Below, in pieces: positions 38,401 through 53,177 of a stretch of 64,000 bases of DNA. The notes beneath the pieces were generated by a model. That model was given only the letters and a program-made list of their open reading frames with translations, was not told where the DNA came from and did no database searches. This DNA is from Mansonella perstans (Eukaryota > Nematoda > Chromadorea > Rhabditida > Onchocercidae). The DNA lies in the NCBI GenBank assembly GCA_037074765.1, contig JBAMDO010000020.1:1-64000 (forward strand), given 5' to 3'. How positions within the stretch are numbered: the first letter of the stretch is position 1; every line of letters begins with the position of its first letter. A program made the position numbers and the translations under genes.

Positions 38401-40635
38401 GGTATTTGAATCTTTAACTGTCGTTTCTGCTTATAATTTCTTTTTATTCTTTAAATACAGGGATTGATAAAACAATCTATTTCCATAATTGTCATTTAAT
38501 ATTACGGAAACTTTCAATATTAATTTATTGATTTTCTTAAACCTGTTACAGAGACGTATAGACCAGCGCAATGGAGTTGTTTAAACTCGCCAATCCAAAA
38601 GCCCATTCAAATAAACTTAGATTCATTAAAGGGGTAAACAGCTCTTATGAAATTATAGTTTCTCTGTAATTTTGAACTTTATTTAATGTAGCATTAAATT
38701 TGCTTGTATCTGCATATTATCAATTTTAACTAGAGATTTTACCGCCTAGGTTTCAGAGGAAACTCTGCCGAAAAGATTCTCCGTTTAACTACTGAAGAGG
38801 TAGTGGTATCACCGGTTCAAAAAGTTGTAATCGTTGAACAGAGAGATACACTTCGTGGTGATAATTTGGCGAATATCAAGGATGTAGAAACAGATGTTGG
38901 TCATTTTACGGCAGAAAATTTGGTTAATTTTGAAGCCGTTTCCATTACAGCCCAAGGTAATTTCTGAAAACTTTCTGAAAACCTCGGTATATCTTATAAA
39001 ATTTTCGAACATTGTTATTTTTTTTCAGGAGGACAAAAACTGTGCTTTGTTTTTGCAGCTGAACAGCTTAGTCAAGATAGAGGGAGCATAAATGGTGAGC
39101 AGTTTACTGATCAGGAATGCATAACTTTCCAAATGGGTCACGAAAAAATGAAAAGTGCAGTTGTTGAAGAAATCATTGCTAAAGAGCCTGATCTGTCAGC
39201 GCGACCAAACAAGCCTGTTTTAAAGAAGCCCGGTGCACCTAGTAGATTCAAACTTCAGAAACGAACATCGAGTCGAAAAATGGGACTGAGTGAAAGGATT
39301 TCTGGAGTAATAGATACTGATCATCCGGATAAACCGCTCAGGTGAAGCTTTTTTCAGATTTAAATATTCTTAATCAGAAAATAAAAAGGTCAATTTCTCA
39401 CGAAATTTTTCAAATTTCGTAACATTTAGCTATATTAGACGAGATTATTATTCAGGCTCACTGATGATAGCGATAGCGATACAGACATTCAGTACCGTGG
39501 TGATGAATTAATAAGTAAACGTCGCGGTATTGGTTATAGTACGAATCCGGCCATTGCAAGTCGTATTGCACCATATCCTTTATCCAGTGAAGATGATGAA
39601 GATGTTCCATTGAGTTTGTCTTTCATTTTAAAACATTGGACCATTTTTGCTTAATTTCATTTTACTATGTTTTACAAGTACATGTTTAGCAAGCTTTGCA
39701 TTACGGGTAGCCAGAAAAGACACATTTGGGAAGATGTTAAATGTGCCTGATCCGGTCGATGACATTCCTAATCAAACATCCGATGATAGACGACGATTGA
39801 TGCACAAAGCAAGTATCAAGTTGGAAAGGTTCATTTCTTTTAAATATGTTTTCCTTTGTTAGTTGTTAGTAATTTTAAATTTATAACATTTCGAATTTTT
39901 GAGCACTCACATCAAGTTTTCAGGAAGTTAAGTGAACGTCCTTCCATTGAGGAATTAGAGCAGCGTAATATTTTGAGAGCCAAAGACGCTTCGATTTCTT
40001 CCAAAATGGCCATGGACGAAACGCGCAAAGTCCTGCTACGTAAGGTAATTAATTATATTCATTGCTACTTATAATTATCAGCGTATTTGTTGAAGTTCAC
40101 TTTGTAAGCAAATTGGATTGAAATCAAGGTTATCTGGATTTTCAGCTTAGTTTTCGTCCAACAGTACAAGAGCTGAAGGATAAGCAGATAATAAAATTTA
40201 ATGATTATGTGGAAGTAACAGAAGCCGAAGCATATGATCGAAAAGCAGATAAACCATGGACAAGATTGACACCAATTGATAAGGTTTCCAATTTGTATTA
40301 TATGGACAGAACCGCTAACTTTCGATAAGCTCTTTATAAGCGGCTGATTTGGCAGAATAATTTTAAACATTTTGTTATTGCAGGCGCTGATCAGAAAAGA
40401 GTTGAACGATTTTAAAGCAACAGAGATGGATGTGCATGAAGAAAGCCGCATATTTACGAGGTAATCTCTTCCAGTTTTATTCAGTTTGCATAGACAAAAG
40501 AAACTTATCATCTTTAAAAGATTTTTTCAATATAGTAATGTACAAGTAGTTCAGTACAGTACAAGTAGTAATAATGAGAAGTTTGGTGGCTGCTTGCATC
40601 AGATGATAAATTTTTTCAGATTTCATCGTCCGTAA
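35453..40635 (+). CDS. PHACTR-family phosphatase-1 and actin regulator
   Basis: PHACTR proteins bind PP1 through their C-terminus and G-actin through RPEL motifs. Exons: 35453-35519 (alternative donor 35540), 36134-36250, 36612-36681, 36868-36993, 37466-37566, 38552-38633, 38757-38956, 39029-39341 (alternative acceptor at 39059), 39456-39613, 39690-39828, 39924-40044, 40146-40283, 40384-40460, 40620-40635. Phases agree, giving about 574 residues. Landmarks are the N-terminal basic [11 protein letters not shown], two good RPEL motifs ([16 protein letters not shown] and [16 protein letters not shown]), an earlier degenerate one ([18 protein letters not shown]), and the PP1-binding end [20 protein letters not shown], closing with FTRFHRP. 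The first exon is inferred from an open [10 protein letters not shown] frame and matching phase; translation could instead begin at an ATG at 36124. Confidence 0.9.
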
Positions 40636-42037
40636 AACTGTACTATATCTTCGCTCATGCGCACTTTTCATGTTTGAGCGTATGTTGAGCTCTTTTCTTC
40701 TCATAGCGTTTCACCATCAGTTTTGTTTCCCGTTGTTTCGTTTTCATCTATTATTGTAAAAATTTTTCCATATTTGCTTTTTGTTATCTAATTTATGGAT
40801 TACGAACTTGTTTTTAATGAGTCGAACCCAAAAACAAGCTCCTTTTTTTGTAGCCGTTATCATAGTTGCATCCAAAAATTATTTAAAAATTTGTGCTCTC
40901 TATTTTTTATATGCTTACACGATTCTGTTTCTTGCATGGCAAGGAACTATTTTTAGACTGATATGTTCATTTTTCTAATTTTTTATATTTTTCCTACAAA
41001 ATATACCGAAGAATCATTACAGTGAAATAACGATTTCTGCTATGGCGATTTGGTCTGTATGTAGTAGCCAAAAAAAAACTATATATTTCTGTTATTATTG
41101 TAAATTTCCTCGTTTAAACTGTGATGAACCTTTCATAGATATAATTTGAATTGGAAATATGAGTTTAAAATTGACACCAAAAGCTTTACTGGAAAAAGTT
41201 ATGTGTATTTCTTTGTTCTCTCTCCTCATTTTCCTCGAAACCATGTTGACTTTTTTTGTGCATGAGTGTTTTGTAGGTGCTAAATGTGAGATATTTGGGT
41301 ATATTTTTAAATTTGCCAAATATGAGATATTTGGGTGTATTTTTAAATTCTTATGAATACCAAAATTAGTACTAAATCGATTCCAAGACCTTTCACCTCA
41401 GTAAGTTTCTTGAAAATTTCTTTTTTATTCGTTTTGGTTATCATTTTCTCTCAAAGTCGCCTTTTGTTGGGTAGTCTTCCTTTAACTTATCAGCTTTCTC
41501 TCTGCAGATAGAGAACTGAAGTTCCAGTGATTCGTATTTGTTTTTGTTGATGTCATTTGAATAACTTCTTCCATTTTAGTGTATGCGTGTTTTGCAAGAG
41601 ATTTATAGATAGCACTGTTAACGACATGTAATTATTTGTTGTGAAAAGATACAGCCTAAAATAGAACTATGCATACATAAACGAGAATTCTAAGATGGAC
41701 TTAAACAAATAAGTATTCAGTAGTGTTCTTACTAAAACAGCTAGTATATAGTTTTTTTTCTCAGCAACTACAGTGCATCGAAAGTATGTTGTTTGTAACA
41801 CGTAAGCCTAACTGATAATCTATTACGTTGAAAAGCTTCGTAGAAAAATTTATACGGATGATATATCTTTAAAATGTCATCCAAAAATAAAGTTAACAGT
41901 AAGATATGGAACATCAACAATTCGAAACATATTTCTTGAATGAGTAGTGTTATTTACTCTAAAACTGGTTAGGGTGTTCTGCAAGTATTACTCGCAGAAA
42001 AACAAATGTAGAAAATGCGTAGCAAATTGTTGAAACA
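40636..42037. other. Convergent 3' intergenic region, PHACTR / prefoldin 3
   Basis: 1.4 kb of AT-rich sequence between two stop codons. It includes a 36-bp tandem duplication at 41283-41349. No gene was seen; short open frames here lack family similarity. Confidence 0.55.
41283..41349. repeat. 36-bp tandem duplication
   Basis: Two near-identical copies of a unit containing GAGATATTTGGGT and ATTTTTAAATT start at 41283 and 41319. Confidence 0.75.
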
Positions 42038-43553
42038 TTATCGACCTGTTCTTTGTCGAATACCATAGTTGTAAACATGAGCCATGTTAACTTCCGTTGT
42101 TGTTATCTGATCCTTGAGAAATGCTAATTCTTTTTCATATTTCATTACCCCATCTTTTGCTAAAGAATTAAAATATGCATTAACTTAAGAAAAAACAATT
42201 TACGCAATATTTTAGAAAGATAAGAATATCATAAATTAGATATTTGGTCATTGCTTCTCGACCAGTAAAATAATACTGACATTTTAATAAAGTAATTTTG
42301 ATGGTAGAGGAAGATTAACTTGAATCAGAATAATTAAAAATTTTTTGATAAGTTTGGCAAATAACAAATAATGGGACTCACCACTTTTATAATTATCTTC
42401 AAGTATGCAGCGCGCTTCGCTCAAACTAAATTCCACCATTACATTGGAACCAAGCCATAGAAGAACCTAAATTAATTTCCAAAATGAAACTACTTAAATC
42501 CAACTAATAATTGGATATGCAACTTGCTGAAATAAATAAATCAAGACATGTTGAAGTACCTTATCAAGTGAATCTGTTTTGACACGCTGATAAACATGAT
42601 CACTGAGCAAATGTGTTATTTCCACAGTTTCTTTTTTTTTCTGAAAAGTTGATGAATCAAAAAAGAGGCTGGTAGCCACTGATGAAAACGGTCTCAATTT
42701 GAAAACCCACTTCAAGATATTACAATGAAATTAGATAGAACATACCGATTTCTCTTCTAAATGATTAACAACTTCGACCGATTTTTTCAAATCCGGAAGC
42801 TTCGAAACTAATCTATAAGCAGACATGAGGTGAAGGTATATATTAATGAAGATATTCACAACAGAAGTTTTCCTTACATTGCTAAAGAAAAACTATTGCA
42901 GTATAGCATAGTAAAATCATTTAAATATGATTTTTTGCAAACAAAATCTTACGATAAGACAATGCACTGACACGAACAGATTGATGAATATTGCAATGAA
43001 CAGATAATTCTTGCAAAAAAAGATGAAAATCAGCCGGGAAATATGCTTGAAAAAATGAATCCTCACTCAGAAATGAAATGCCCTTACAACAGGTAAAGCC
43101 AATGTTCGTTAATTTATTATATATAGTAATATCGCGTGATTTTGTAGATAGTAAAAAGAACTTCATGAAATAAATGAAAAAAAAAAAAAAAAAAAAATCA
43201 TACCGTAATTTCTGCTCAGTTAGTTGCTGTTCTACTTGCTTATACTTTCTATAAACAGCTTCTAAACGTCTGATGCCTTCATCTATGGTGATATTACCTT
43301 CTTTCTTTAAATAAGCTTCCACATCCTCCTGAAAATACAAAATTACTTGTCTCCAAAGATGAAAAATCTTTTTTGTATACCATATGAAAAGTAAAATCAC
43401 TTAATGCATCATCAGCAATATCCAAAAAATGGAACTCTATTTCATTGGACGATAGAGTATTTATAGCATATATTTAATACTAACCATTACTTCCGCTGTA
43501 GGAACGCCCTGTTCTATAAGGCCAGAGACGAATTCTTCTTCCTTTTCTTGCAT
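42038..43553 (-). CDS. pfd-3: Prefoldin subunit 3 (VBP1)
   Basis: Alpha-type subunit of the hexameric prefoldin co-chaperone, which delivers nascent actin and tubulin to the CCT chaperonin. Exons in transcript order: 43553-43485, 43328-43204, 42812-42746, 42640-42560, 42466-42382, 42159-42038. Phases agree, giving 182 residues, the family size. The N-terminal start (IEQGVPTAEVMEDVEAYLKK) and first coiled coil (LEAVYRKYKQVEQQLTEQK) lead to the central beta-hairpin region with VLLWLGSNVMVEFSLSEA, and the second coiled coil ends with LKDQITTTEVNMAHVYNYGI, a subunit-3 signature. All landmarks are intact. Confidence 0.92.
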
Positions 43554-45155
43554 TTTGCATCAAGTTAATTGCAGAGTTTCAAGTATTAACCCCGTAACGA
43601 CATATAATCAATCCGTATCAGCAAAATTTACAAATCTGAAAAATTCTGAATAAACACTTCCAAACAATCAACATCTATTAGCTTAACTGCTCTCAAAAAC
43701 TGAACATCAGTTCTAACAACGTGATAGCCTACTCAACATCTTTAATAGCGACATCTTACTCTCAAAGAGATAACACTTCGGATTTGCAAAAAGAAAATGA
43801 TGTCTACCTTTAAGACCATATATTTTAGTGGCTCAAAGATCTAAAACGAATTCAATAAATTATTATTAAGTAAATTACCAACTATGATATAAAAATAGTC
43901 TCGTCCTAGCACAATTTCTGCTAAAGTCATAAACGATGAATCTCATAAATATTTTGGTAAATATACCTTTACCAGCAATAAGAGAAATAGCTGAATTTGA
44001 AAATAAGTAAATGTAATACAGAAAAGAAAACTGAAGAAATAAAACACATATCGAACAAAATGTTTATTTATTGCCATTTAAAAATAATCGTAATACTTTA
44101 AAAGCATTTCAAGTTATAAAATATCAGTAAGACATGCATACAATCTTTTCTGATCTCATATTAGATAAATACTGAAGTGAAATTAAACAGTGCTTGAGAA
44201 ATTGCATTCAAATGTAAAACAGTTGTTTATGAAAATTTTAAGAAAAAAAAAAAAAGTATTAGAGCATTCTTAAAAAGGCTTGCAAAAAATGAAATATGAG
44301 CACTATGGCAAAGTGAACAGCAAAAAATTTTTGAATGCATTAAAAAGACAAAAAACCCGTGCTTGTTGAGAAAATAAACACAATAAAAAGAAAAAATTCA
44401 TAAAAATTTGTCTGCCTTTTCATTTAAATAACAAAACATATCAATGTACAAATTATCAATTTAAAAACTTCGGACACTTAGTGGTATGAATTAATCAACA
44501 AATAAAGATTATATTTAAATAATGTCTCCTGCTATCGAATTTGCTGAAAATAATTCTGATAATTAATGTCCTATTTTTAAAGCGAGGACGTCAAGATACA
44601 AAAAATCCCTATTAATCCATACTCAGTAAAAATGATAAAATTTTTTTAATTTTGAGAAGCACTTTATATCGACAGTAACTGTCATTAAGTGCTTCAAAAT
44701 GATAAAAAATCGCTAAATCCAATGAAATAGAATTGAAAGACATGAGATTTGGTCAAATTAAACAACCTGACAAGAACAAAAATAATTATGTATTATATAT
44801 ATATATATATAATCATTATATTTATATATATATATATATATATAAAAATAAAGACATAATATTATTAAAAATTTAAAATGAACAAGCTGTCCAATCATTT
44901 GTCAGTTCTTCTGAAATGATGCTGAATAAATAAACAATACATAGAACTCTTGTTATGAGACCAAATATTTCGCCTGATAGTTCAGTAAACAGCAAAAGAT
45001 ATTACTTGATCGAATATCAAACTAGAACATCATAAAATATCCTCTTCCCATTTTGACTTACCCTTCTTCTCTCTATGCATTCTAAAAACATTATCTGTAC
45101 AAAATGGCAGAATAAAAAGAAATTATGCACAAAGACAATAACATCACATAACTTC
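43554..45155. other. Spacer between prefoldin 3 and NMNAT
   Basis: 1.6 kb, A/T-rich, with a long (TA)n tract near 44.8 kb. No coding segment was supported on either strand. The downstream part of the NMNAT 3'UTR and the promoter of the prefoldin gene must lie here. Confidence 0.5.
44791..44846. repeat. (TA)n microsatellite in two blocks
   Basis: Two alternating TA blocks are separated by ATCATTATATT. The sequence is self-complementary and could extrude as a hairpin. Confidence 0.9.
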
Positions 45156-47020
<1,865 letters not shown>

Positions 47021-48500
47021 TCACTGAGCAAATCGTGATGTCCAGAGTCGTGCTGTAGCATCAAATTCTTTTCGATTGTTCATATACTGTTTCGCAACAT
47101 TTGCAAGTAGAGCATTTTCTGAAATTATTTTATGACGTATGAGGCTGCTAGACTATTCACATATCAGTTTGAACTCTAAACTCTGACAGCACCTACAGTG
47201 CATAAAACGAACATAAAATTGTCGATGAAAAGAAACAAAACATACAGGAAATTGTTGATTACTTAATCTACACGAAACAATCTGTCCGAGTTTAAAGTCG
47301 ATAAAAATGCTGCGCTCAAACATTAAATAAGGCATTAGTGTTTGCCACTTATGATAATACTCGAAGAAAAATTAGAGAATCGAGAAAATGGAATGTACCG
47401 GGTTTGCATTCATATAGAAGAACAACTATTTCTCGCAAAATTCTTGCAATTGTCATCGATGAACTCCATCCATCACGTAAAATATCGATGTTAACAACAC
47501 CGTGGCGATTAATATTGCAATGATATATCCTTGTTAAAAACTGCACCTAAAATATGAAGAAAACTTTTTATCATAAGGCTCTTCATTTGTAAAATATGAA
47601 AAATATTCGTTTTGAGTATAACATTAAAAATTACCTTGGGTGGATTAAAAGGATATGTCGGCGGTATAAACATCTGCATAAAAAAAGTACCACCTTCATA
47701 AACGGTATTTTTAGGTCCATTGATCACTGCAGTCCATTCGTGAATGTTATCAGCTCTCGGTGCAGCTCGACAGTGTTCCACTGGATTTATTTTGAGTTCT
47801 TTCATCTGTAAAATAGTAACTGCCCAAAATGTTATGTATATAACAAAATTATGAAGGTTAAGATAAAGATTCATATACTTCTTTGGTCAGCCTAAGAACA
47901 CTTCGAGAAGCTGCTGGCGTGGAATCGAGTGACAAACCAACTGTACGTGGGTCCCAACAGCCCTGTTTCCATTCGAAGTCACTCTGAAACACTGAACCAA
48001 ATTATTTTGATAATTCTTCGCAACAGTTACCGCACTTTTATATATACGATGTATCGCAGTTTTTTATGAATGACTGGATAAACAAACCAGTCTAAACACT
48101 AACAAAGTAATAAATTAAATAATACCAAGGGGAAATGTCTACGTAAATATCTCTTATAGCGCGACTATCAATAAGCATCTCTATAGTAATGTGATGGCAT
48201 ACAGCAAAACTAAAACTTCGCTTAACAGGATTGTCAGAGGTGTAAAATGATACAATTTTCTTATCAAAATAAGATGAAGGTTAAAAATGGAAAACCGAAA
48301 GAGAAATAAATAACAGAGAATGAAAAATTTCATCTTAAAACTATCGTTTATCGATTTTGTACTGCACGTACAATAGAAAGCGTAGAGAAGATACAACTTA
48401 CCCCTGATTCGAATGCAGGACGTTCTTGTAGAATATATGCATGCTCTGTGTTACGAATAGCTGTTCTAAGATGCTGCTGGCTGGATGCCCTCGTAAACAT
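47021..48500 (-). CDS. E2-like UBC-fold protein lacking the catalytic cysteine
   Basis: Exons in transcript order: 48500-48402, 47983-47879, 47805-47635, 47546-47399, 47118-47021. Phases agree, giving 206 residues. An N-terminal extension of about 60 residues (MFTRASSQQHLRTAIRNTEH and on) precedes a UBC fold most like the UBE2D/UBE2E group: [57 protein letters not shown], and the C-terminal helix with YMNNRKEFDATARLW. Where active relatives have GVICLDIL, this protein has GVVNIDIL, so the active-site cysteine is replaced by Asn (residue 144). The loop after the active site (ECKPENALLAN) is also altered. The gene has intact splice sites and no stops, so it reads as an expressed UEV-like, non-catalytic protein rather than a pseudogene. 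Its partner is unknown. Confidence 0.9.
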
Positions 48501-49733
48501 TATGCAAAAGTCCTCAAAACATCAGCAGCAAAGCAAATAACTCCTTAATGCTTAAAACGGCAAGTAATATTTGGCTCCATGGCTCTTAAAATCCGTCAAA
48601 AAGTTTTTTTTTTCCTAACTCTGTACTAGACTTCTTGATCTGAAACTTGTTTCTTTGCGATCCCAGAGTGATTTTTCTATAAGCACTATGGATATCGTAA
48701 AACAAAAGCAACAACAGGTTATAATGACCATATTTTAGAAAAAATCAGAAATCAGAGCATCTTTTTATCTAAATTCAGAATATAATGTCTCATAAAACGA
48801 CGATCACAACACCAGTTTGAATAAACAAATTAAATCAAACTCAAGAGCATGCGTATTTCCCGCATAGAAATCATTCTATTAAATCCCCACCTCTTATAAC
48901 AACATAAAAAATATAGTTATAAAAGTATAGCTTTTTGGAGAAAAGTTTTATAATTAAAATCAAGAGTAAATAAAAGCAGGAATTAAAATAGTGTAGCTTT
49001 TTGGATTTTTCAAGAGTTACCTAGACTTCATTTTTTTAACTCAATTAGACTTGCAATGACAGTATTAACCGCAAAACATTTACTGGAACATCCCAAAATA
49101 ATGACTGAAATAAGAAAAGTGAAAATATTCAAGGACAAATTGAGTTAAAGGAAATGGAACCTGCTAATAAGTTAGGCAAACTCGTCAATTTCAAAACTAT
49201 CATAATGATTGGTCAATGACAACTGCAGAAATATTTGATTACTTTTACGGGAATTAAACAGCAACTTTTGCTAATATAGAAAATGTTCTTTAATACTAGT
49301 TACAAACTTTTTTAGAAAAAATAAAATAAAGCATACAGAAATATTTTATGCGAAATCGAGAGTACGTCAAGTTACGGATATAACTTCTATTGAGACCTAT
49401 CGAAATGAAATACAGTGAAAAATCTTGCTCCTGATTGGATGGAATATGGCAACCTAACGAAAGCTTATGACTTTTCCAAGTTGCAACTGACGTGGCAATA
49501 TTGTAAGTTGAAAAATTAGAGCACTAATAATAAAATAATACCTTCTTGGACTGCTCGGAAAAATACGATTAAAAAGAATGCAAAATTTGCAAAATATGTA
49601 TCAGACTTTTTTGACTGATGATAATAAAAGGCTGATGTTTGTTGAGGACAGCAAACGCAGCGCACTCTCGGCAAAAAATTGAATAGAATGCACTTTTTCT
49701 TCGTTGCTTTTAGTGCTGGATATTCTGATTGCA
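48501..49733. other. Spacer between the E2-like gene and RAB5
   Basis: 1.2 kb with no supported coding segment. It should hold the E2-like gene promoter and the RAB5 3'UTR. Confidence 0.5.
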
Positions 49734-51825
49734 TTACTTACAGCATAAACCAGAGCTTACACTTTGGCCTTGACTTTCCTGACCGATATCTACTCCTTCA
49801 TGACCACGTCCCGATGGACCACCACCACTTCCATCACCTTTCGGTAGTTTCTTAGCTGCAATTTACTTTTTGCAAATTCAATTCATTTTTTGAATTATAA
49901 AATTTGAAACAGAAATAAGTAATAAATTTTGAAATAGAATTCGTTCTAAACATTCAACTGAAAGGCTAACCAATCGCAAGGAAGATGTCATTTACATTCA
50001 TCGCCGTTTTCGCTGAAGTTTCCATGAACAACAAAGCATTATCTTCTGCATAAGCCTGAGCTTCCTGCAATTTCATTTACAAATCCTATGCACTAACAAT
50101 GATAACACAAAATCATGAAGAATTAATGCTTTACAATTTTAAGATTGACACTCAATTATTTCAGCGAAGAAAATTTTCCAGAAAAAAAAAACAGCATGAC
50201 ATGAATAGTTGTTTTTTCATAAATAAAGATTAACATGCTATTATGAATCCAAAAATTCAATATTTTTCAAAAAATAAACTAAATGAAAGGCTAAAATAGA
50301 AACTACCATGATTAAATATCATTTTTGTAATAGCAGAAAAATATGAGCTCAAGCATTGAAATAGCAAATAACCTCATATTCAACGACTCGTTTGTTTGCC
50401 AGATCAGCTTTATTTCCAGATAAAGCAATTACAATGTTTGGACTAGCTTGCCGTTGCAACTCTTTTACCCAATTCTTCGCTTTCGCAAATGATTCCTACA
50501 AGCTGTTGGTTAAATATCCACTGCATCACTCCGGAATTTTAACGTATTATAAGAATATTTCACATCTTACACCTCAAAGAAATTAACAAATGCTCCTTCT
50601 TCCTATGTCAAAGATTATCCTCTACGACTATTTTAAATCCACATAAAATTTTTGGTCATAATTTGATATGTGCTATCCATTAGATAGGCATTTCTAATTA
50701 TCACAATCACATTTCATCCTCAGATGGGACATATTTAGGAGCATCCTCAGCTTTAAATGCCACAAGCACTGGAAGCAACTACACTGAGAGAAGTATTCAA
50801 ATAAATGCTAATTTCCGCGACAATTGCACAGTAATAAAATTAATATTAAAACTAACGACACCAATCTATAAACAGAATACTACCAGGCTGCTACTACAAA
50901 TACTCCTTTAATATCAAACTGAGGCGTAACACGCTGTTTATCCCAATAGGATTAAAAAATCTATATTTTTACGTGGTATTAAGAAATCACCTGGTTTGTA
51001 ATATCATAAACAACTATTGCCGCCTGTGCACCGCGATAGTACATCGGTGCTAGAGAGTGATATCTGCAAAAGAATTTGGATTACAACATTTTCAGTGGCA
51101 ATTCTAACCTCATTATCATCAATCTTACTTTCATGCATCCTTTACATTAAGTAACTGTTATGTCATCTGATACATTAAGAGAGATTCGACACCGATGTTA
51201 AAACTGTTGTAGGCATCAAGTTCCCATTTAATGGAAAGTAGTAAAAACCAGCCAAGCCGCTATTTAAATTAAGCATTTCTAAATGTTACTTCATGCCCGT
51301 TCCATTAAATTTCACGACATTTGTCATTTGAACTAAGAAAAGCAAATTAAAACATTTCCACATTCAAAAATGCATTCGAACGCAATATTCTTTATGTGTT
51401 CACTTATATTTTAGCAAAATAGAAACAACAGCAAGTTCCACTTTTTTAATGAGAAATGCATCCTAAACTGGATACCTTTCCTGTCCTGCAGTGTCCCATA
51501 TTTCGAATTTCACTGTGGTATCATCCAAACAAACAGTTTGAGTGAGGAATGCAGCACCAATTGTTGATTCTTGGTACTCATGAAATTGCCCTTTTACGAA
51601 TCTTAGAACCAATGATGATTTCCCTGAAAATCGGATGTATATCGGAAACATCAGTGTCTTAACATACAATATTGATCCCCAATCTTACTTCTTGGCTCCA
51701 ACGGTAATGCAGAAGTAAATGCGAAGATACTTACCAACCGCACTTTCACCCAACAAAACCAGTTTGAACTGACAAGTTTTGTTTGGACCGCCTATATTTC
51801 CGGAACGCACCGTTCGTCCAGCCAT
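49734..51825 (-). CDS. rab-5: RAB5 small GTPase
   Basis: Early-endosome GTPase controlling endocytic vesicle fusion. Exons in transcript order: 51825-51735, 51623-51476, 51063-50991, 50495-50373, 50064-49971, 49855-49734. Phases agree, giving 216 residues, the usual Rab5 length. The P-loop GESAVGKSS is at residues 26-34. Switch I is [11 protein letters not shown], switch II region is [20 protein letters not shown], the guanine motifs are GNKADL and ETSAKT, and the C-terminus SSGLCCK carries the two prenylated cysteines. All GTPase residues are intact, including Q of TAGQE. It is close to vertebrate Rab5 throughout; only the Gly-rich hypervariable tail differs. Confidence 0.97.
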
Positions 51826-52807
51826 AGACCGTTTTTCTCAAATTAATTGAAATTATTATAAATGCAAAATTATTCCTGTGAGAAAAGTGTAGTGAATAAC
51901 TGATAACATATCTTGACACTAACATCTTTTAGATAGTTGATTATCAACTAAACAACGAATTAATTCTTTATAAGAGAGATAATCATAAAGTTATCATAAA
52001 GCAACCAATATCTATTTCTTTCAAGAACACTAAAATAAAATATATATTACGAAGCTAAAAAGTGTAATTTTAAGCGTATCCTAACTTTTTCTTAACCAGA
52101 TCACAAGGTACAAAAGCAATAAATTTTGTTAATTTAAAAGTAAATTTCAATTAAGAATTTTAACATATCAGTTAAAAAAAATAGCTCTCATCTATTTTAC
52201 TTTCCATATCGCTTCCCTTGCAATTCATATTTTAGTTTTTGCAGTTCATCGGTTGGAACTCATTGTTTTTAAACCTAATAAGAAGTTCAATTTGATGAAG
52301 AATTCAATTGAGGAGATGTTGGATATGAAAATGAGAAAAAATCATTGTTCTTTTCTTTGAAACAATAAACTTTGGTAAAAAATGAAAAGAATTATGATTA
52401 AACTTAAGTAATTAATAGCTAAATGCCTAATAAAACATAAATATCCAAATGATTACAAAGTATATGCAATCAAATTACACGACATATTATGTTAGTTTAG
52501 CACAATGTTCTCATTCATTTCTTGGCAGCAATCATTGATTAAACATGTTTGAAATATGTCTCAGTCAATTACTATTACGTAAAAAAGTGGAAATCTTGCA
52601 ACGTCAGTGAGATATAAACGACCCGTAAGACTCACGTCTACTGAATGATCATTGAGTGGAAGTAAGTGAACAAAAGATTGAAACGACGTGTAAGAATTGC
52701 AATTTTGAGGAAGGCAATAAGGAAACAAGTTTTATTCACGCTACTGAAGTGACTTTAGTGTGACAGAGTCAAAAGATCACGACACAATTATTGTTGAGAA
52801 GTTAAAC
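51826..52807. other. RAB5 upstream region
   Basis: About 1 kb, AT-rich. It holds the RAB5 promoter and, at its far end, possible leader sequence for the coding-like exon at 52808. No separate gene was seen. Confidence 0.5.
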
Positions 52808-52926
52808 ATGACCCCACTTTTCAGTATATCGCAAGGTGCGGGTAATTACGCCACCAAAGTTTCTCGCTACTTGTCTCCGAACCTCAATAATGTATTGTTA
52901 AATGGCATGAGTAATATGTTTAAGAG
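52808..52926 (+). CDS. Isolated coding-like first exon
   Basis: Not recognised. An ATG at 52808 opens a 119-base segment reading MTPLFSISQGAGNYATKVSR, then YLSPNLNNVLLNGMSNMFK, and ends at a plausible donor (AAGAG/GTTAGG). The composition is unlike the AT-rich surroundings. No continuation exon with matching phase could be found before 59 kb. The 62-bp minisatellite begins directly after the donor. It may be the first exon of a plus-strand gene with remote exons, or a decayed gene piece. Confidence 0.3.
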
Positions 52927-52930
52927 GTTA

Positions 52931-53177
52931 GGTGTTGTTTGCGGAAAGTTAGAGTTATACGTTACGTGAACATGGAGATATGGATTTATGCAGGTGTTGT
53001 TTGTGGAAAGTTAGAGTTATACGTTACGTGAACGTGGAGGTATGGATTTATGCAGGTGTTGTTTGCGGAAAGTTAGAGTTGTACGTAACGTGAACGTGGA
53101 GATATGACTTGTGTAGGTGCTGCTTGTAGAAAGTTAGAGTTATACGTTACGTGAACGTGGAGATATGGACTTATACA
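52931..53177. repeat. Minisatellite, 62-bp unit, four copies
   Basis: Units begin with GGTGTTGTTTGCGGAAAGTT at 52931, 52993, 53055 and 53116. Copies differ at a few positions, the fourth most. The unit is GC-richer than its surroundings and is not a multiple of three, so it does not encode a repeated peptide in one frame. Confidence 0.92.

Noticed and set aside
40805..40840. T-loop-like string (GGTTCGACTC on the minus strand) suggesting a tRNA
   Set aside because: The flanking bases do not pair as a T-stem and no anticodon or D arm was found.
40781..41356. Several 60-75 codon ORFs after the PHACTR stop
   Set aside because: They lie in the 3' spacer, are rich in Phe/Ile/Leu from AT-rich DNA, and show no conserved motif.
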